The notes: generated by a model from the sequence alone, not told the origin. 64,000 nucleotides of DNA from Ruegeria lacuscaerulensis ITI-1157 (GCA_000161775.1 GG704596.1:616631-680630); one strand, 5' to 3'; positions 52,377 to 63,436 are shown, counted from the stretch's first letter. A program made the numbers and translations.

Positions 52377-53327
52377 ATGAGCCTCCAGAACACGCAGAGT
52401 CTGACCGCAGATGCCGCCGGAATCGCCACCGCGGCCGAGCTGCTGCGCCAGGGCCTGCTGGTCGCATTTCCGACCGAGACGGTCTATGGGCTGGGCGCCG
52501 ATGCCCGCAACGGCGAGGCGGTCGCGGCGATCTATGCCGCCAAGGGCCGGCCCAGCTTCAACCCGCTGATTGCCCATGTCGCCTCGGTCGAGGCGGCGCA
52601 GCGCCACGTCGAGTGGTCGGATCAGGCCCAGCAGCTGGCGGATGCCTTCTGGCCCGGCCCGCTGACGCTGGTGCTGCCGCTGCGGGCGGGGCACGGGGTG
52701 TCGTCGCTGGTGACGGCGGGGCTGGATACGCTGGCCGTTCGGGTGCCGGCCCACCCCACCGCGCAGGCGCTGCTGCGCGCGGTCGACGGACCCGTGGCCG
52801 CGCCGTCGGCCAACCCGTCGGGGCGCATCAGCCCGACCACCGCGGCCCATGTGCGCGAAGGCCTGGACGGGCGCATTGCCGCGATCCTGGATGATGGCCC
52901 CTGTGCCGTAGGCCTAGAATCGACCATCGTCGGGCTGGCGGGTACACCGGCCCTGCTGCGGCCGGGCGGTGTCGCGGCCGAGCAGATCGAAGCCGTTCTG
53001 GGCACTAAGCTGAGCCATCACAAACCCGGTGACCTGCTGACCGCACCGGGCCAGCTGCAGTCGCACTATGCCCCGGACGCCCCTGTCCGACTGAACGCCG
53101 AACAGCGCCGGGGGGACGAAGTGCTACTGGGTTTCGGGCCGGTCGCCTGCGATCTGAACCTGTCGGAACGGGGCGACCTGCTCGAGGCTGCGGCGAACCT
53201 GTTCGCCTCTCTGCACGAACTGGACAAATCCGGGCGTCCGATCGCGGTCAGCCCGATCCCCGGCCACGGCTTGGGCGCCGCGATCAACGACCGCCTGCGC
53301 CGCGCCGCCGCCCCGCGCAATTCCTGA
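52377..53327 (+). CDS. sua5: L-threonylcarbamoyladenylate synthase, Sua5 type
   Basis: The 316-residue protein has the YrdC-like catalytic domain (FPTETVYGLGADA, KGRPSFNPLI, VAAPSANPSG) and the C-terminal Sua5 domain, so it is the long form of TsaC. It makes TC-AMP for t6A37 of ANN-decoding tRNAs. The frame upstream to 50526 is antisense to the dehydrogenase. Its stop abuts the yqgE stop. Confidence 0.95.
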   Translation: MSLQNTQSLTADAAGIATAAELLRQGLLVAFPTETVYGLGADARNGEAVAAIYAAKGRPSFNPLIAHVASVEAAQRHVEWSDQAQQLADAFWPGPLTLVLPLRAGHGVSSLVTAGLDTLAVRVPAHPTAQALLRAVDGPVAAPSANPSGRISPTTAAHVREGLDGRIAAILDDGPCAVGLESTIVGLAGTPALLRPGGVAAEQIEAVLGTKLSHHKPGDLLTAPGQLQSHYAPDAPVRLNAEQRRGDEVLLGFGPVACDLNLSERGDLLEAAANLFASLHELDKSGRPIAVSPIPGHGLGAAINDRLRRAAAPRNS

Positions 53328-53882
53328 TCAGGCCCGCCCGGCGCTGGCCGACAGGGTCAGCGGATCGACCCCCAGCGTGGCCAGAGCGGCCCCCCACTTG
53401 TCATCGTCGGGCAGATCAAAGACCAGTTTCGAGGTCGCCTCGGCGGTCAACCAGCCGTTCATTCCGATCTCTTCTTCCAGCTGCCCCGGCCCCCAGCCGG
53501 AATAGCCCAGCATCAGCATCGCGTTCAGCGGCCCCTTGCCCGCGGCGATATCCTCAAGCACATCCAGTGTGGCGGTCATGCTGAAATCGCCGGCCACATG
53601 CAGCGAATGCAGATTCGCGTCATAGTCGGAACTGTGCAGGACGAACCCGCGCGACAGCTCGACCGGGCCGCCGAAATGCACCAGGCGCTCGCCCACGATC
53701 GGGATCTGGCAGGGGATGTTCAACTGCCCCAGCAACGTCTTGACCCGCAGGTCCGACGGCTTGTTCACGATCAGACCCATCGCGCCATCCTCGCCATGGC
53801 TGCAGATGTAGACCACCGAGTGGTCAAAGCGCGGATCGCCCATTCCGGGCATCGCGATCAACAGTTTTCCGGTCAGATCCAT
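53328..53882 (-). CDS. YqgE/AlgH family protein
   Basis: The 184-residue protein starts [20 protein letters not shown] and has [11 protein letters not shown] and [16 protein letters not shown], the DUF179 marks. Function is poorly known. The long frame to 54920 runs antisense to the DsbD-like gene and is rejected. Confidence 0.93.
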   Translation of the reverse strand: MDLTGKLLIAMPGMGDPRFDHSVVYICSHGEDGAMGLIVNKPSDLRVKTLLGQLNIPCQIPIVGERLVHFGGPVELSRGFVLHSSDYDANLHSLHVAGDFSMTATLDVLEDIAAGKGPLNAMLMLGYSGWGPGQLEEEIGMNGWLTAEATSKLVFDLPDDDKWGAALATLGVDPLTLSASAGRA

Positions 53883-54026
53883 CGAACGAAGTCTCTTCTT
53901 GCGTGTTTCTCCACAATGGCCCCGCGCGCCCCGGATTGGCAAGGGATCACGCCGGATTTCGCAGCTTTGCCGCGGGTGACCGGAACGTGACTTGGCAAAC
54001 CGGGCCACAACACGCATGTATGAACC

Positions 54027-54839
54027 ATGACCAGCTTGTTCAAATCCTTTGCCGCAATCCTGTCGACCTGCCTGATCCTGGTCGCGCCCGCCCGGGCGCA
54101 GAGCGTGGATGACATCGTGCAGCTCGACATCCTGGATGGAGGACTGTCGCAGGACGGCACCTATCTGGGCGCCATCCGGCTGCAACTGAATGATGGTTGG
54201 AAAACCTATTGGCGCGCACCCGGCGATGCGGGGATTCCCCCGCAATTCGACTGGGGCCGGTCCGACAATGTCGGCGCGGTGTCCGTCATCTGGCCCGCCC
54301 CCGAGATATTCGACCAGAACGGCCTGAAATCGATCGGCTATGCCAGGCAGGTCGTCCTGCCAGTCAGGATCACGCCCAAAACCGCCGGCCAGCCGGTTCG
54401 GCTGAGGGGCGAGGTCGATCTGGGCGTTTGCAAGGACGTGTGCATTCCGGCCACGCTGGGCTTTGACCATGCGCTGGACGCAGGCGCACCCCGGAACCCC
54501 GCCATTGCCGCGGCTTTGGCGCAGCGGCCCTATTCCGCGCGCGAAGCCGGCGTATCGTCCGCCACCTGCCACCTGAAACCCACCGCGGATGGCCTGTCGG
54601 TGCAGGTCAGGATCTCGATGCCGCCGGCCGGTGGTGCCGAAGTGGCGGTGATCGAACCGGGCAACCCTACGCTGTGGGTATCGCCGGCCGAAACCGTCCG
54701 TAAGGGGGGCACCCTGATTGCCTCGGCCGAGGTGGTCAGCGCCGAAGGCAAACCCTTTGCGCTGGATCGGTCCGATCTGCGGATCACGGTTCTGGGCGCG
54801 CGTCACGCGGTCGACATCCGCGGCTGCAGCGCCGGTTGA
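54027..54839 (+). CDS. Periplasmic DsbD-alpha-like domain protein
   Basis: The 270-residue protein has a Sec signal ([15 protein letters not shown]) and one DsbD N-terminal-like immunoglobulin domain: [21 protein letters not shown] and [11 protein letters not shown] with a CxxxC pair. DsbD-alpha passes reducing power to periplasmic partners. No membrane domain is present, so it may work with a separate CcdA/ScsB-type protein. Confidence 0.85.
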   Translation: MTSLFKSFAAILSTCLILVAPARAQSVDDIVQLDILDGGLSQDGTYLGAIRLQLNDGWKTYWRAPGDAGIPPQFDWGRSDNVGAVSVIWPAPEIFDQNGLKSIGYARQVVLPVRITPKTAGQPVRLRGEVDLGVCKDVCIPATLGFDHALDAGAPRNPAIAAALAQRPYSAREAGVSSATCHLKPTADGLSVQVRISMPPAGGAEVAVIEPGNPTLWVSPAETVRKGGTLIASAEVVSAEGKPFALDRSDLRITVLGARHAVDIRGCSAG

Positions 54840-54843
54840 CCCC

Positions 54844-55275
54844 ATGAGCCGGTTTCCCCGGATCGGCGCCCTGGCCGTGGTGGTGCATGATGGGCAGGTG
54901 CTGCTGGTGCAGCGCAGCAAGGACCCAGATGCGGGGCTGTGGGGGTTTCCCGGCGGCCATGTGGAATGGGGCGAGACCGTCCTGCAGGCCGCAGCCCGCG
55001 AATTGCACGAAGAGACCGGCGTGACCGCCAGCCCGCAGTACTATCTGGGCAACGTGGATCTGTTGCACCGGGATGAAACCGGCACCATCCGCGCGCATTA
55101 CCTGCTGGTGGGCGTGGCCTGCCAATTCCTTTCGGGCACCCCCAAGGCCGGTGACGATGCGCGCGACGCGGGCTGGTTTCCCACCGAACGTATCCTGAAT
55201 GGCGCCCTGCCGATGAGCGCGCGGGTGCCGGACCTGCTGTCTCAGGCCCTGGCGCGGGCGGAAAACCGGGCATAA
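54844..55275 (+). CDS. Nudix hydrolase
   Basis: The 143-residue protein has a full Nudix box GX5EX7REUXEEXGU ([10 protein letters not shown], then [11 protein letters not shown]). The type fits ADP-ribose or nucleotide pyrophosphatases; substrate not fixed. It starts four bases after the DsbD-like gene. Its end overlaps the RND gene by 34 bases on the other strand. Confidence 0.92.
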   Translation: MSRFPRIGALAVVVHDGQVLLVQRSKDPDAGLWGFPGGHVEWGETVLQAAARELHEETGVTASPQYYLGNVDLLHRDETGTIRAHYLLVGVACQFLSGTPKAGDDARDAGWFPTERILNGALPMSARVPDLLSQALARAENRA

Positions 55276-58200
55276 AGCAGCCCGGACAGCAGCAATCCGA
55301 CGATCAATATCACGACAGCCCCAACGGCAAAGGCGCCCAGCCCCATGCGCAGGACCGCGGGCGCTTCCGCCCCGCCATAGAGACCCGACAGGCCCGCAGC
55401 CGGACCACCCGCGATCAACGGCCAGACCATCGTGACCGCCAGCCACACCAACATCGCCGCGCCGGTGCCCAAGGCCAAGGCGCGCACCACACGGTCGGGG
55501 GCGCGCAACGCGCGGCGCATCGCGGTCATCGGGCGCGCGAAGTCGTTCAGAATGGCCAGAAGCGCCGGAACCAGAAGCAAAACCAGAACCATGCCGAAGG
55601 CCAGCCCATAGACCAGCGTGATCACCGTGGGCTTGAGGAACTGCGCCTGTTGCGACCCCTCGTACAGCAGCGGCGTCAGCCCCAGAACCGTGGTCAGCGT
55701 GGTCAGCATCACGGGCCGCAGGCGGTCGGCCGTGCCTTCGATGATCGACGGCACCAGCCCGCGTTCCTGCTGATACTGGTCGATGGTCGTGACCAGCACG
55801 ATCGAGTCGTTGATGATGATCCCGGTCATGCCCAGCAACCCAACCACCGTGAACATGCTCAGCGGCACCTCCCAGATGTAGTGGCCCCAAATCGTGCCCA
55901 CCAGGCCGAAGGGGATGATCGACATCACCACCAGCGGTCGCGTCCAGCTGGCGAACACCCAGGCCAGAACGAGGTAGATTCCGGTCAGGCACAGGATCAG
56001 CCCGGTGCGGGCCTCGGCCAGAAATTCGTTTTCCTGCTCGCTCAGGCCGGCCATGCGCCAGTCGACCTGTTTGTCGGCGGCGATCTTCGGCAGAATCTCG
56101 TCGTGCATGGCGCGGGCGATTTCCGCGGCGCGCGCCGGATCGTCCTCGGAGATATCGCCCTTGACCGTCACCACCCGCAGCCCGTTTTCCCGGCGCACCG
56201 TCGAGAACCCCGACTTGCGCTGAACCGAAACGATGTCGGCCAACGGCACATAGACCCCCTCGGGCGAGCGCATCAGGGTGCGTTCCAGAAAATCGGCGGT
56301 CAGTTCGCCTTCGGGCAGCTCGACCCTGATCTCGGCGCTGCGGGGGCCGTCGGGGAAGGTCGCGGCCTCTATCCCGTTCAGGCGGTGGCGCAGTACACGG
56401 CCCAGCGTCTCGATGCGAAAACCCAGCGCCTCGCCCTGGGCCGTCAGGTCCAGGATGAACTCCTCCTTGTCATAGGCCAGGTTGTCCTCCAGAGCCGAAA
56501 CCTCGGGGTATTTCGACAGCTCGGTCTGCAGTGCTTCGGACGCGGATTTCAGCGTGCTCACGTCGGCGCCATAGAACTGCACATCGATCGCATCGCCCCC
56601 CGGACCCGAACGCCAGCCGCGGAAGCTGAGCAACTCGACCTTGGGATGGCGCGGCGCGAATTCCTGAAGCTCGCCCACGAATTCGAAGCTGGAATAGGGG
56701 CGCAGGTCGGCGTCGATCAATTCGATCGAGATGCCGCCCAGCAGATCGCTGTCCTTGCCCTGCGCGGCAGAAAGACCATAGCCCGCACTTCCGCCGACCT
56801 CGGCAAGGACGTAATCGATGGGGTTGCGGCCGTGGCGTTCCTCGTAGATCCGACCCAGCTCCTCGGTGGCGCGCTGCAGCATGTGCATCATTTCCAGCGT
56901 ATCCGCGCGGGTGGCGCCCTCGGCCATGATGAAGTTGCCCGTGACCGAGCCGCGCTCGGGCGCGTTGAAGAAACGCCAGTTCACGTCGCCCCGGATGAAC
57001 AGCGCGATCTGGCTGGCCAGAACCGCGACCATCAGCGCCACGACCACATAGCGCGCCCAGATCGCCCAGGCGACCAGCGGACGGAACAGATGGTCGCGCA
57101 CCCAGCGAAACCCACGGTTCACCACCCGGTTGGGCCAGTCGTACCAGTGTTCCTTGGCCGAATGCGCGATGGCGTGGGACATGTGGTTGGGCAGGATCAG
57201 AAAACATTCGACCAGCGAGGCAGCCAGCACCGCGATCACGGTGAAGGGGATGTCGCGGATGAGTTCTCCGAAACGGCCGCCTATGACCGTCAGGCCGAAA
57301 AAGGCGATCACGGTCGTGACTGTTGCCGCAAAAACCGGCATCGCCATGTGCCGGGCCGCGCGTTCGGCGGCAACCACCGGTGGCTCGCCCAGGCGGCGGG
57401 CGCGGAAATCGGCATGTTCGCCCACGACGATCGCGTCATCCACCACGATTCCCAGCGTTATGATAAGCCCGAACAACGAGACCATGTTGATCGACAGCCC
57501 GCCGATATACATCAAGGCGATGGCGGCCGACATGGCAACCGGAATGCCCGCCGCCACCCAGAAGGCGATACGGGCGTTCAGGAACAGGAACAGCAGGGCA
57601 ACGACCAGCCCCAGCCCCATCAGGCCGTTGTCGATCAGGATGTCCAACCGGTCGGTGATGGCCTGCGCGCGGGTGCGGATCAGGTCGATCGTGATGCCTT
57701 CGGGCAGGGTGGCCTGCATCTCGGCCACCACGTCTTCGACCGTGTGCTGGATGCCGATCGCGTCGCCCAGGTTCGACCGGTCCACGCGGATCGACATGGC
57801 CGGGTTCTCGCCCACGAAATAGCTGCGGTTGCGGGTCACACCCTCGACCCGGACCCGCGCCACGTCGCCCACCACCAGCTTGGAGCCGTCGGAATAGTTG
57901 CGCAGCACGATGCCCGCGATCTCTTCGGGGCTGCGCTTTTCGGTGCCGGTGCGGATCCGGGCGTTCGCCCCCGAGACATCGCCCGCCGGGTTGACGGTGA
58001 CTTCAGCCGAAATGGCTGCGGCGATCTCGGACATCGTGATGTCGCGGGCGATCAGCTGCGCGGTGGGCACCTCGACCACGATGCGGGGCGCGGCCAGCCC
58101 CCGGATCGTGGTGCGCGTCACGCCCGCCGCGAACAGACGGTTGATCAGCTCGTCGGTCAGCCGGGCCAGCTGCTCGGCTTCGACGGGGCCGGTGATGACC

Positions 58201-58643
58201 ACATCCGTCACCCGGTCGCGCCAGGCCGACCGCTTGATCGAGGGCTCTTCGGCATCTTCCGGCAGGTTGGTGACGCTGTCGATGGCGGTGCGCACGTCCT
58301 CGACCGCGCGCGCCATGTCCCAGTTAGGTTCGAATTCCAGGGAGATGTTCGCAGTTCCCTCGCGCGAAGTCGCTTCGGTGGTGGCGACGCCGTCGATCCC
58401 CTTCAGCGCGGGTTCGAGGATCTGGACGATGCCACTGTCCATGTCCTCGGGGCCGGCGCCGTCCCATTCGACGTCGATTTCCACCCATTGCATCACGACA
58501 TCGGGAAAGAACTGCGCCCGCATGTTCGGAGCCGCGGCCGCGCCCAGAACAAGCATCACCACCAGCAGAAGGTTGGCCACCGTCCGGTGCCGGGTGAAAT
58601 AGCTCAGCAGGCCGCCGGCCGCATCCGGGATCCCGCGCATCAT
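55242..58643 (-). CDS. RND-family efflux permease
   Basis: The 1133-residue inner-membrane protein has the AcrB/HAE1 layout: TM1 near 20-40, a large periplasmic loop, six TMs ([20 protein letters not shown] in the first repeat), a second loop and six more TMs ([18 protein letters not shown]). It exports small hydrophobic molecules by proton antiport. The adaptor gene lies just upstream; no outer-membrane channel gene is adjacent. Confidence 0.95.
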   Translation of the reverse strand: MMRGIPDAAGGLLSYFTRHRTVANLLLVVMLVLGAAAAPNMRAQFFPDVVMQWVEIDVEWDGAGPEDMDSGIVQILEPALKGIDGVATTEATSREGTANISLEFEPNWDMARAVEDVRTAIDSVTNLPEDAEEPSIKRSAWRDRVTDVVITGPVEAEQLARLTDELINRLFAAGVTRTTIRGLAAPRIVVEVPTAQLIARDITMSEIAAAISAEVTVNPAGDVSGANARIRTGTEKRSPEEIAGIVLRNYSDGSKLVVGDVARVRVEGVTRNRSYFVGENPAMSIRVDRSNLGDAIGIQHTVEDVVAEMQATLPEGITIDLIRTRAQAITDRLDILIDNGLMGLGLVVALLFLFLNARIAFWVAAGIPVAMSAAIALMYIGGLSINMVSLFGLIITLGIVVDDAIVVGEHADFRARRLGEPPVVAAERAARHMAMPVFAATVTTVIAFFGLTVIGGRFGELIRDIPFTVIAVLAASLVECFLILPNHMSHAIAHSAKEHWYDWPNRVVNRGFRWVRDHLFRPLVAWAIWARYVVVALMVAVLASQIALFIRGDVNWRFFNAPERGSVTGNFIMAEGATRADTLEMMHMLQRATEELGRIYEERHGRNPIDYVLAEVGGSAGYGLSAAQGKDSDLLGGISIELIDADLRPYSSFEFVGELQEFAPRHPKVELLSFRGWRSGPGGDAIDVQFYGADVSTLKSASEALQTELSKYPEVSALEDNLAYDKEEFILDLTAQGEALGFRIETLGRVLRHRLNGIEAATFPDGPRSAEIRVELPEGELTADFLERTLMRSPEGVYVPLADIVSVQRKSGFSTVRRENGLRVVTVKGDISEDDPARAAEIARAMHDEILPKIAADKQVDWRMAGLSEQENEFLAEARTGLILCLTGIYLVLAWVFASWTRPLVVMSIIPFGLVGTIWGHYIWEVPLSMFTVVGLLGMTGIIINDSIVLVTTIDQYQQERGLVPSIIEGTADRLRPVMLTTLTTVLGLTPLLYEGSQQAQFLKPTVITLVYGLAFGMVLVLLLVPALLAILNDFARPMTAMRRALRAPDRVVRALALGTGAAMLVWLAVTMVWPLIAGGPAAGLSGLYGGAEAPAVLRMGLGAFAVGAVVILIVGLLLSGLLYARFSARARA

Positions 58644-58647
58644 CGCG

Positions 58648-60102
58648 CTAGCCCCCCGCCCGGGTTTCCAGCCGCTGCACCAGCGACGCGGGAACTTTCG
58701 CCTCGCGCAGTTGTCCAAGCACACGGGTCTTGACGTCCTGCGGCATGCGATCGCTGGCTTCGACCTGAGCCACCAGCCGTGCGCGATGTTCGTCGCTCAG
58801 TTCGACCATGTCGGGTTCGGCGGCGGCTCGATCATCGATCCGGACGGGGCGCACCCGAACCCCTGAGCCCAGAAGGGGGGTGCGCGCCACCACGACCTCG
58901 CGACCTTCCAGACCGGCCCCGCGGAGCAGTACCTCGTCCCCTTGCCGGCGAACCAGCTCAACCGGCAGAGAATCCAGCCGGTCGTCCCGAGACAACACCA
59001 GCACCGTGCCCCGCGCATCCAGTGCCGATGCCGGAAGGCGAACAACGTTTTCCAAGGGCTGCTCCTGCACCGAAACGGTCACGAAATCGCCCGGCTTGAA
59101 TCCGGTAGCATCGTCCAGATGCGCATAGATCAACCGCCCGGTCTGACCTTCGCCCGCCGAGCCGCTGTCGCGGCTGATGCGGCCGCTGGCCCTCAGATCG
59201 GCGCCCGTAACCTCGAGCGAGACCGTGACCGGAGCCGGGATCAGACGGCCGGTGTCGTCCAACAAGCGCACATATTGCGCAGTGGAAACCCGGAATGCGA
59301 CCTCGAGCGCCTGTGGATCAACCAGTTCCGCCAGCTTTTCGTTGGCGGCAACCAAACCGCCTTCGACCAAGGTCACGCCGGTCAGCGTGCCGTCGAATCG
59401 GGCGCGGATGGTCATGTCTTCGAGATCCCGTTGGGCCGACTCGAGGGCGATGCGTGCCCGGTTCAGCAATGTGGTCGCCTGATCGACCCGCGATTCCGCC
59501 TGAGCCAAGGCAATGCGGCGCGACAATACGGTCTGGCGGGCCGATGCGACGGCAAGTTCGGCTTCTTCCACGCTGGCGGTGGCCCCCACCCCGCGCTCCA
59601 ACAGATCCTTCTGGCGCTGCAGCGCCCGCTCGCGCAGATCTGCCTGCGACTCGGCAGCTTTCAGTTCATCCTGCGCCAGAAGCAGCGCGCGCTCCGCATC
59701 GCGTTCCTCGAACTGGGCATCCAGCAAGTCCGACCGCGCCCGCTCCAACGCGGCTAGCGCATCTGCCGGGTCCAGCTCGACCAGAACCTCTCCGGCATGG
59801 ACATCGCCACCATCTTCGAAGTTTTCCGCAAGACTGACGACACGCCCACCCAAGGCCGCGCGCAGTTCCAGCCTGCGGCGGCTCTGCACTTCGCCGAAGG
59901 CTTCGAGAAGCGGGGTGACCGTGGTCATCTCGGCGGTTTGCACCGCGACCGAAAACACACGCTCGCGCGTTTGCGGGGGCTTGCTGTCGCGCGTCATCAC
60001 CTCTTGCACGGCGCCGGTAATCAGTTGTGCGGCCACCAGCAGAAGCGCCAGCGTCAGAGACGCCAGAAATATCCCGACCAGACTTTGCCGCAGAAATCGC
60101 AT
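58648..60102 (-). CDS. RND periplasmic adaptor (HlyD family)
   Basis: The 484-residue membrane-fusion protein has an N-terminal anchor (LVGIFLASLTLALLLVAAQL), a biotinyl-lipoyl-like half (GGRVVSLAENFEDGGDV), a long alpha-helical hairpin rich in Ala, Glu and Arg, and beta-barrel domains. It links the RND permease to an outer-membrane channel. The gap to the permease start is four bases. Confidence 0.93.
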   Translation of the reverse strand: MRFLRQSLVGIFLASLTLALLLVAAQLITGAVQEVMTRDSKPPQTRERVFSVAVQTAEMTTVTPLLEAFGEVQSRRRLELRAALGGRVVSLAENFEDGGDVHAGEVLVELDPADALAALERARSDLLDAQFEERDAERALLLAQDELKAAESQADLRERALQRQKDLLERGVGATASVEEAELAVASARQTVLSRRIALAQAESRVDQATTLLNRARIALESAQRDLEDMTIRARFDGTLTGVTLVEGGLVAANEKLAELVDPQALEVAFRVSTAQYVRLLDDTGRLIPAPVTVSLEVTGADLRASGRISRDSGSAGEGQTGRLIYAHLDDATGFKPGDFVTVSVQEQPLENVVRLPASALDARGTVLVLSRDDRLDSLPVELVRRQGDEVLLRGAGLEGREVVVARTPLLGSGVRVRPVRIDDRAAAEPDMVELSDEHRARLVAQVEASDRMPQDVKTRVLGQLREAKVPASLVQRLETRAGG

Positions 60103-60209
60103 CGATCATTCACTCCGGTCGCAGCAGGCTGCCATGCACACGAACGTAGCCTGACAGCAAAAAATGCCAAGGCACAAGGCAGTTAACCCACCTGAAACGC
60201 ACGACCAGT

Positions 60210-60752
60210 CTACTTCCGTCGCAGGTGTTCGTCCAATCTGGGCATGATTTCCACGAAATTGCAGGGGCGGTGGCGGTAATCCAGCTGTTTTTCAAGGATT
60301 CCGTCCCACGCATCCTTGCAGGCGCCGGGGCTGCCGGGCAAGGCGAACAGATAGGTCCCTCCCGCCACGCCGCCCGTGGCCCGCGACTGCACCGCCGAGG
60401 TGCCGATCTTTTCCATCGAGATCAGGGTGAAGACGGTTCCGAAGGCCTCGATTTCCTTTTCATAGACATCGCGATGCGCCTCGACGGTGACATCACGACC
60501 GGTCAGCCCCGTGCCGCCGGTCGAGATCACCACGTCGATCCGGGGGTCCGCGACCCAGGCGCGCAGCTGGTCGGCGATCTGGTCGCGTTCGTCGCGGATG
60601 ATCTTGCGGTCGGCCAGGATGTGGCCGGCGCGTTCGATCCGGTCGACCAGCGTCTGGCCTGACCGGTCCTCGGCCAGCGCCCGGGTGTCCGACACGGTCA
60701 GAACCGCGATGCGGACGGGGATGAATTCCATCGTTTCATCGATGCGGGACAT
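60210..60752 (-). CDS. moaB: Molybdenum cofactor biosynthesis protein B
   Basis: The 180-residue MogA/MoaB-fold protein has IAVLTVSDTRALAEDRSG, STGGTGLTGRDVTVE and LPGSPGACKDAWD. It adenylylates molybdopterin. It is separate from the moeA-mobAB-fdhD run and follows a LysE exporter by four bases. A longer frame to 60878 is rejected. Confidence 0.94.
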   Translation of the reverse strand: MSRIDETMEFIPVRIAVLTVSDTRALAEDRSGQTLVDRIERAGHILADRKIIRDERDQIADQLRAWVADPRIDVVISTGGTGLTGRDVTVEAHRDVYEKEIEAFGTVFTLISMEKIGTSAVQSRATGGVAGGTYLFALPGSPGACKDAWDGILEKQLDYRHRPCNFVEIMPRLDEHLRRK

Positions 60753-60756
60753 GGGT

Positions 60757-61377
60757 TCAGGCCCTTTCCATGACGGCCAGCCGCACCGCCAGCGCCGCGA
60801 AGACGCCGCCGCTGATCCAGCCCAGAATGCGCGAGGCGCGCGGGCTGGACACCAGCACCCGCCCGGCCCCGCCGGCAAAGGCCCCGACCAGGCCGTTCAC
60901 CACCAGCCCGCCGACAGCGATGATCGCGCCCAGCGTCAGGAACTGCAGCAGGACCGACCCGCTGTCGGGCGTGACGAATTGCGGGATGAAGGCCAGCACG
61001 AACAGGATCACCTTCGGGTTGGTCAGATTCACCAGCATCCCGTCGCGAAAGGCGAACCGCGTGGGCCGGGCGGGTGTCTCGGCCGAGATCGCCCCGTTGC
61101 GGATCGCGCCCCAGGCCAGATACAGCAGATACCCGACGCCCATCCAGCGGATCACGTCGAACAGCCAAGGCAGCGCCGCAACCGCCGCGCCCAGCCCCAG
61201 CCCGGCCAGCAGAACATGCACCATCAGACCCGCCGACACCCCGGCGCTGGCCACGACCGCCGGGCGCGCGCCTGAACGCAGACCCTGCCCGAAACAGAAC
61301 ATCATGTCGGCCCCGGGCGTGAGGTTCAGCGCCAGGGCCGCCGGAACGAATGCCAGCAGCGTGGCGGTTTCAATCAT
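60757..61377 (-). CDS. LysE/RhtB-family amino acid exporter
   Basis: The 206-residue membrane protein has six TM segments and the LysE marks ALNLTPGADMMFCFGQGLRSG and NLTNPKVILFVLAFIPQF. Substrate is unknown. Its ATG overlaps the metallophosphoesterase stop by four bases. Confidence 0.92.
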   Translation of the reverse strand: MIETATLLAFVPAALALNLTPGADMMFCFGQGLRSGARPAVVASAGVSAGLMVHVLLAGLGLGAAVAALPWLFDVIRWMGVGYLLYLAWGAIRNGAISAETPARPTRFAFRDGMLVNLTNPKVILFVLAFIPQFVTPDSGSVLLQFLTLGAIIAVGGLVVNGLVGAFAGGAGRVLVSSPRASRILGWISGGVFAALAVRLAVMERA

Positions 61378-61976
61378 GTCTCGACCTCGAACCAGTTGAC
61401 CGTGGGGCCCAGGTTGGCCACCTGCGTGCGGCCGATCCTGCCGCGCGCGCCCCAGCTGTCGTGAATGTGCCCGCAAAAGGCCAGCTCGGGCTGAATCCGT
61501 TCGATTGCATCGCGCACCGCGACCGAACCGACGGACAGCCCCTGTGACGTGACATCCCCGCAGGACTTGGGCGGCGAGTGGGTGATCAGGATGTCGGCCC
61601 CGTCGCAGCGGTTCAGCAGTTCTTCGGCCTCGGCTTCGGTCAGGTCGCAGGACCAGTCTCCGAAGGGCGTGACCGGCACGCCATAGCCCAGCCCGAACAG
61701 TTCGACGCCATCCAGCGTCATGCCCGACCCGTGCAGAACATGTACGCCGTCCGGTGCGGCCCGGGCCAGTTCCTCGGAGCTCTCGGCATTGCCGGGCACC
61801 AGAACCATAGGCGCCGAGATGCCCGCAAGCATCTCCATCGCCTGATCCAGCCCCTGTCGCCCGTTGCAGTAATCGCCGGCGCCGATCACCAGATCCGCGT
61901 CCGCGCTGGCCGCAACCAGCGCGGCGGCGCGGTTGCGGGCCAGGTGCAGGTCGGAAAAGGCCAGTATCTTCATCAT
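61374..61976 (-). CDS. Metallophosphoesterase
   Basis: The 200-residue calcineurin-fold enzyme has KILAFSDLHL (DxH), GAGDYCNGRQG (GD), PGNAES (GN(A/H)E-type), ITHSPPK and FCGHIHDSWG (GHxH). Substrate is unknown. Of two adjacent ATGs, 61976 overlaps the UDG stop and has GGAGG just upstream. Confidence 0.92.
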   Translation of the reverse strand: MMKILAFSDLHLARNRAAALVAASADADLVIGAGDYCNGRQGLDQAMEMLAGISAPMVLVPGNAESSEELARAAPDGVHVLHGSGMTLDGVELFGLGYGVPVTPFGDWSCDLTEAEAEELLNRCDGADILITHSPPKSCGDVTSQGLSVGSVAVRDAIERIQPELAFCGHIHDSWGARGRIGRTQVANLGPTVNWFEVET

Positions 61977-62743
61977 TTGCCCTCCAGAAACGCGCGCAGT
62001 TCCAACAGATCGGCCCAGGCCTGACGCTTGGCATGCGGTTGCCGCAGCAGGTAGGCCGGATGCAGCATCGGCAGAACCGGCAGGTTCAGCGCCTGATTCC
62101 ACTGCCCGCGCAGCCGCGTGATGCCGCGCTTGTTCAGAACCGCCTGGCAACTGATGTTGCCCATTACAACCAGAACCTTCGGCTTGGACAGGGCCACATG
62201 CCGCTCCACAAACGGCTGCATCATGGCAATCTCGTCCGGCCGCGGGTCCCGGTTCTGGGGCGGACGCCACGGCAGAACATTGGTGATGTAGACGTTCTTC
62301 GCGCGGTCCAGATCTATCGCGGCCAGCATCCGATCCAGCAGCTGACCGGCGCGGCCGACGAACGGCCTGCCCACGCGATCTTCCTCACGGCCCGGAGCCT
62401 CGCCGACGATCATGACCGGCGCGCCGGCGGTTCCATCGGCAAACACCAACTGTCGCGCGCCGCGCTTGAGGTCGCAATGCGCGAACGTCTCCATCGCCGC
62501 GCGCAGCTGATCCAGAGACGATGCGGCCGCGGCCGCCTTTTTCGCCTCGGCCACCGGGTCCAGCTTGACCGGCTTCTGCGGCGCGGCCAGAGGCGTGGCA
62601 GCTTTCCGCGCCTTGGGCGCCGTGTCCGGCAGCGCATAGCGATCGACGGGCGTGTCGACGATCGCGTCGGTCACACCCAGTTCGACCTGCCATTCCAGCA
62701 GGGCGCGCGCGGTGAAAGGATCAAGGGCCGATTCCATGCCCAT
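61973..62743 (-). CDS. Family-4 uracil-DNA glycosylase
   Basis: The 256-residue protein has GEAPGREEDRVGRPFVG, NVLPWRPPQNRDP and MLHPAYLLRQ, the UDG family-4 motifs. An Ala/Lys-rich N-terminal region of about 90 residues precedes the domain. Only one Cys is seen where thermophilic family-4 enzymes have paired Fe-S ligands (FAHCDLKRG), so the cluster may be absent. ATGs at 62743 and 62737 are possible. Confidence 0.88.
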   Translation of the reverse strand: MGMESALDPFTARALLEWQVELGVTDAIVDTPVDRYALPDTAPKARKAATPLAAPQKPVKLDPVAEAKKAAAAASSLDQLRAAMETFAHCDLKRGARQLVFADGTAGAPVMIVGEAPGREEDRVGRPFVGRAGQLLDRMLAAIDLDRAKNVYITNVLPWRPPQNRDPRPDEIAMMQPFVERHVALSKPKVLVVMGNISCQAVLNKRGITRLRGQWNQALNLPVLPMLHPAYLLRQPHAKRQAWADLLELRAFLEGK

Positions 62744-62821
62744 CAATCTAACCAGCTTTGCGGGAAGGGAAAGCGAATTGGCCTTGCCTTGGCCCATTGC
62801 CCGGCCGACCATGGCCCTGTC

Positions 62822-63436
62822 ATGGTCGGAATGCTGAAACTCCTGTTGATTGTCCTGTTCGCCCTGCCGCCGGGCGCGGCCTTGGCCCAGTCGTTTCTGG
62901 ATGATCGCGGACAATGCCGCGGGGCCCAGTTTCAATGCGGTCTGAAATGCTGCTCGGTCGGCCAGCGCTGCAGCTTTGACGGGTTCTGCATTCAAGCCGG
63001 CGGCACCTATTGCGGCGGTGGGCGGTCCTGCGGTCCGTTCGAAAAATGCGTGGCCGGGGGCACCCGATGCGCGCCGGCAGGGGCAAACAAATGCGCCTCG
63101 CGGCTGGATTGCCCCGGCGGGACCTTTTGCAACGGACGCGGCGAATGCCAGCCCGTGACGCCCGAATTCGACCCCTCTCCGCAACCGGCAACGCCCTGCG
63201 ACGACGGGCGGGTCTGCGCACCCGGGTCGACCTGCCTGCCCGGCGGCGGCTGCACGCGCCCGGGCTGGTACCTGTGCGAAGAGACCGGAGCGCAATGCCG
63301 CACCGGGTTCAAATGCTCGGCCAACCAAGGCTGCGTGCCCAGAAAGGCCATCGATTGCGGATACGGCAAATGGTGCCGGCCCGGCGAGCGGTGCCTGCCC
63401 GAAGGCGGATGCGAGAAACTGCCCGATGGGGACTGA
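62822..63436 (+). CDS. Secreted protein made of tandem four-cysteine modules
   Basis: The 204-residue product has a Sec signal ([19 protein letters not shown]) and 26 Cys in the mature part. After a first six-Cys unit, five modules follow with spacing C-x5/6-C-x5-C-x5/6-C, for example [26 protein letters not shown] and [13 protein letters not shown], each about 20 residues and spaced by linkers of 7 to 16 residues. I do not recognise the family. The pattern suggests disulfide-stabilised repeats in the periplasm or outside. An alternative ATG is at 62831. It lies between UDG and pyrB without an obvious operon partner. Confidence 0.8.
   Translation: MVGMLKLLLIVLFALPPGAALAQSFLDDRGQCRGAQFQCGLKCCSVGQRCSFDGFCIQAGGTYCGGGRSCGPFEKCVAGGTRCAPAGANKCASRLDCPGGTFCNGRGECQPVTPEFDPSPQPATPCDDGRVCAPGSTCLPGGGCTRPGWYLCEETGAQCRTGFKCSANQGCVPRKAIDCGYGKWCRPGERCLPEGGCEKLPDGD

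Noticed and set aside
55650-58733. 1027-codon plus-strand open frame opposite the RND permease
   Set aside because: Antisense to a complete RND gene, composition rich in His, Gln and Arg, no domain or ribosome site.
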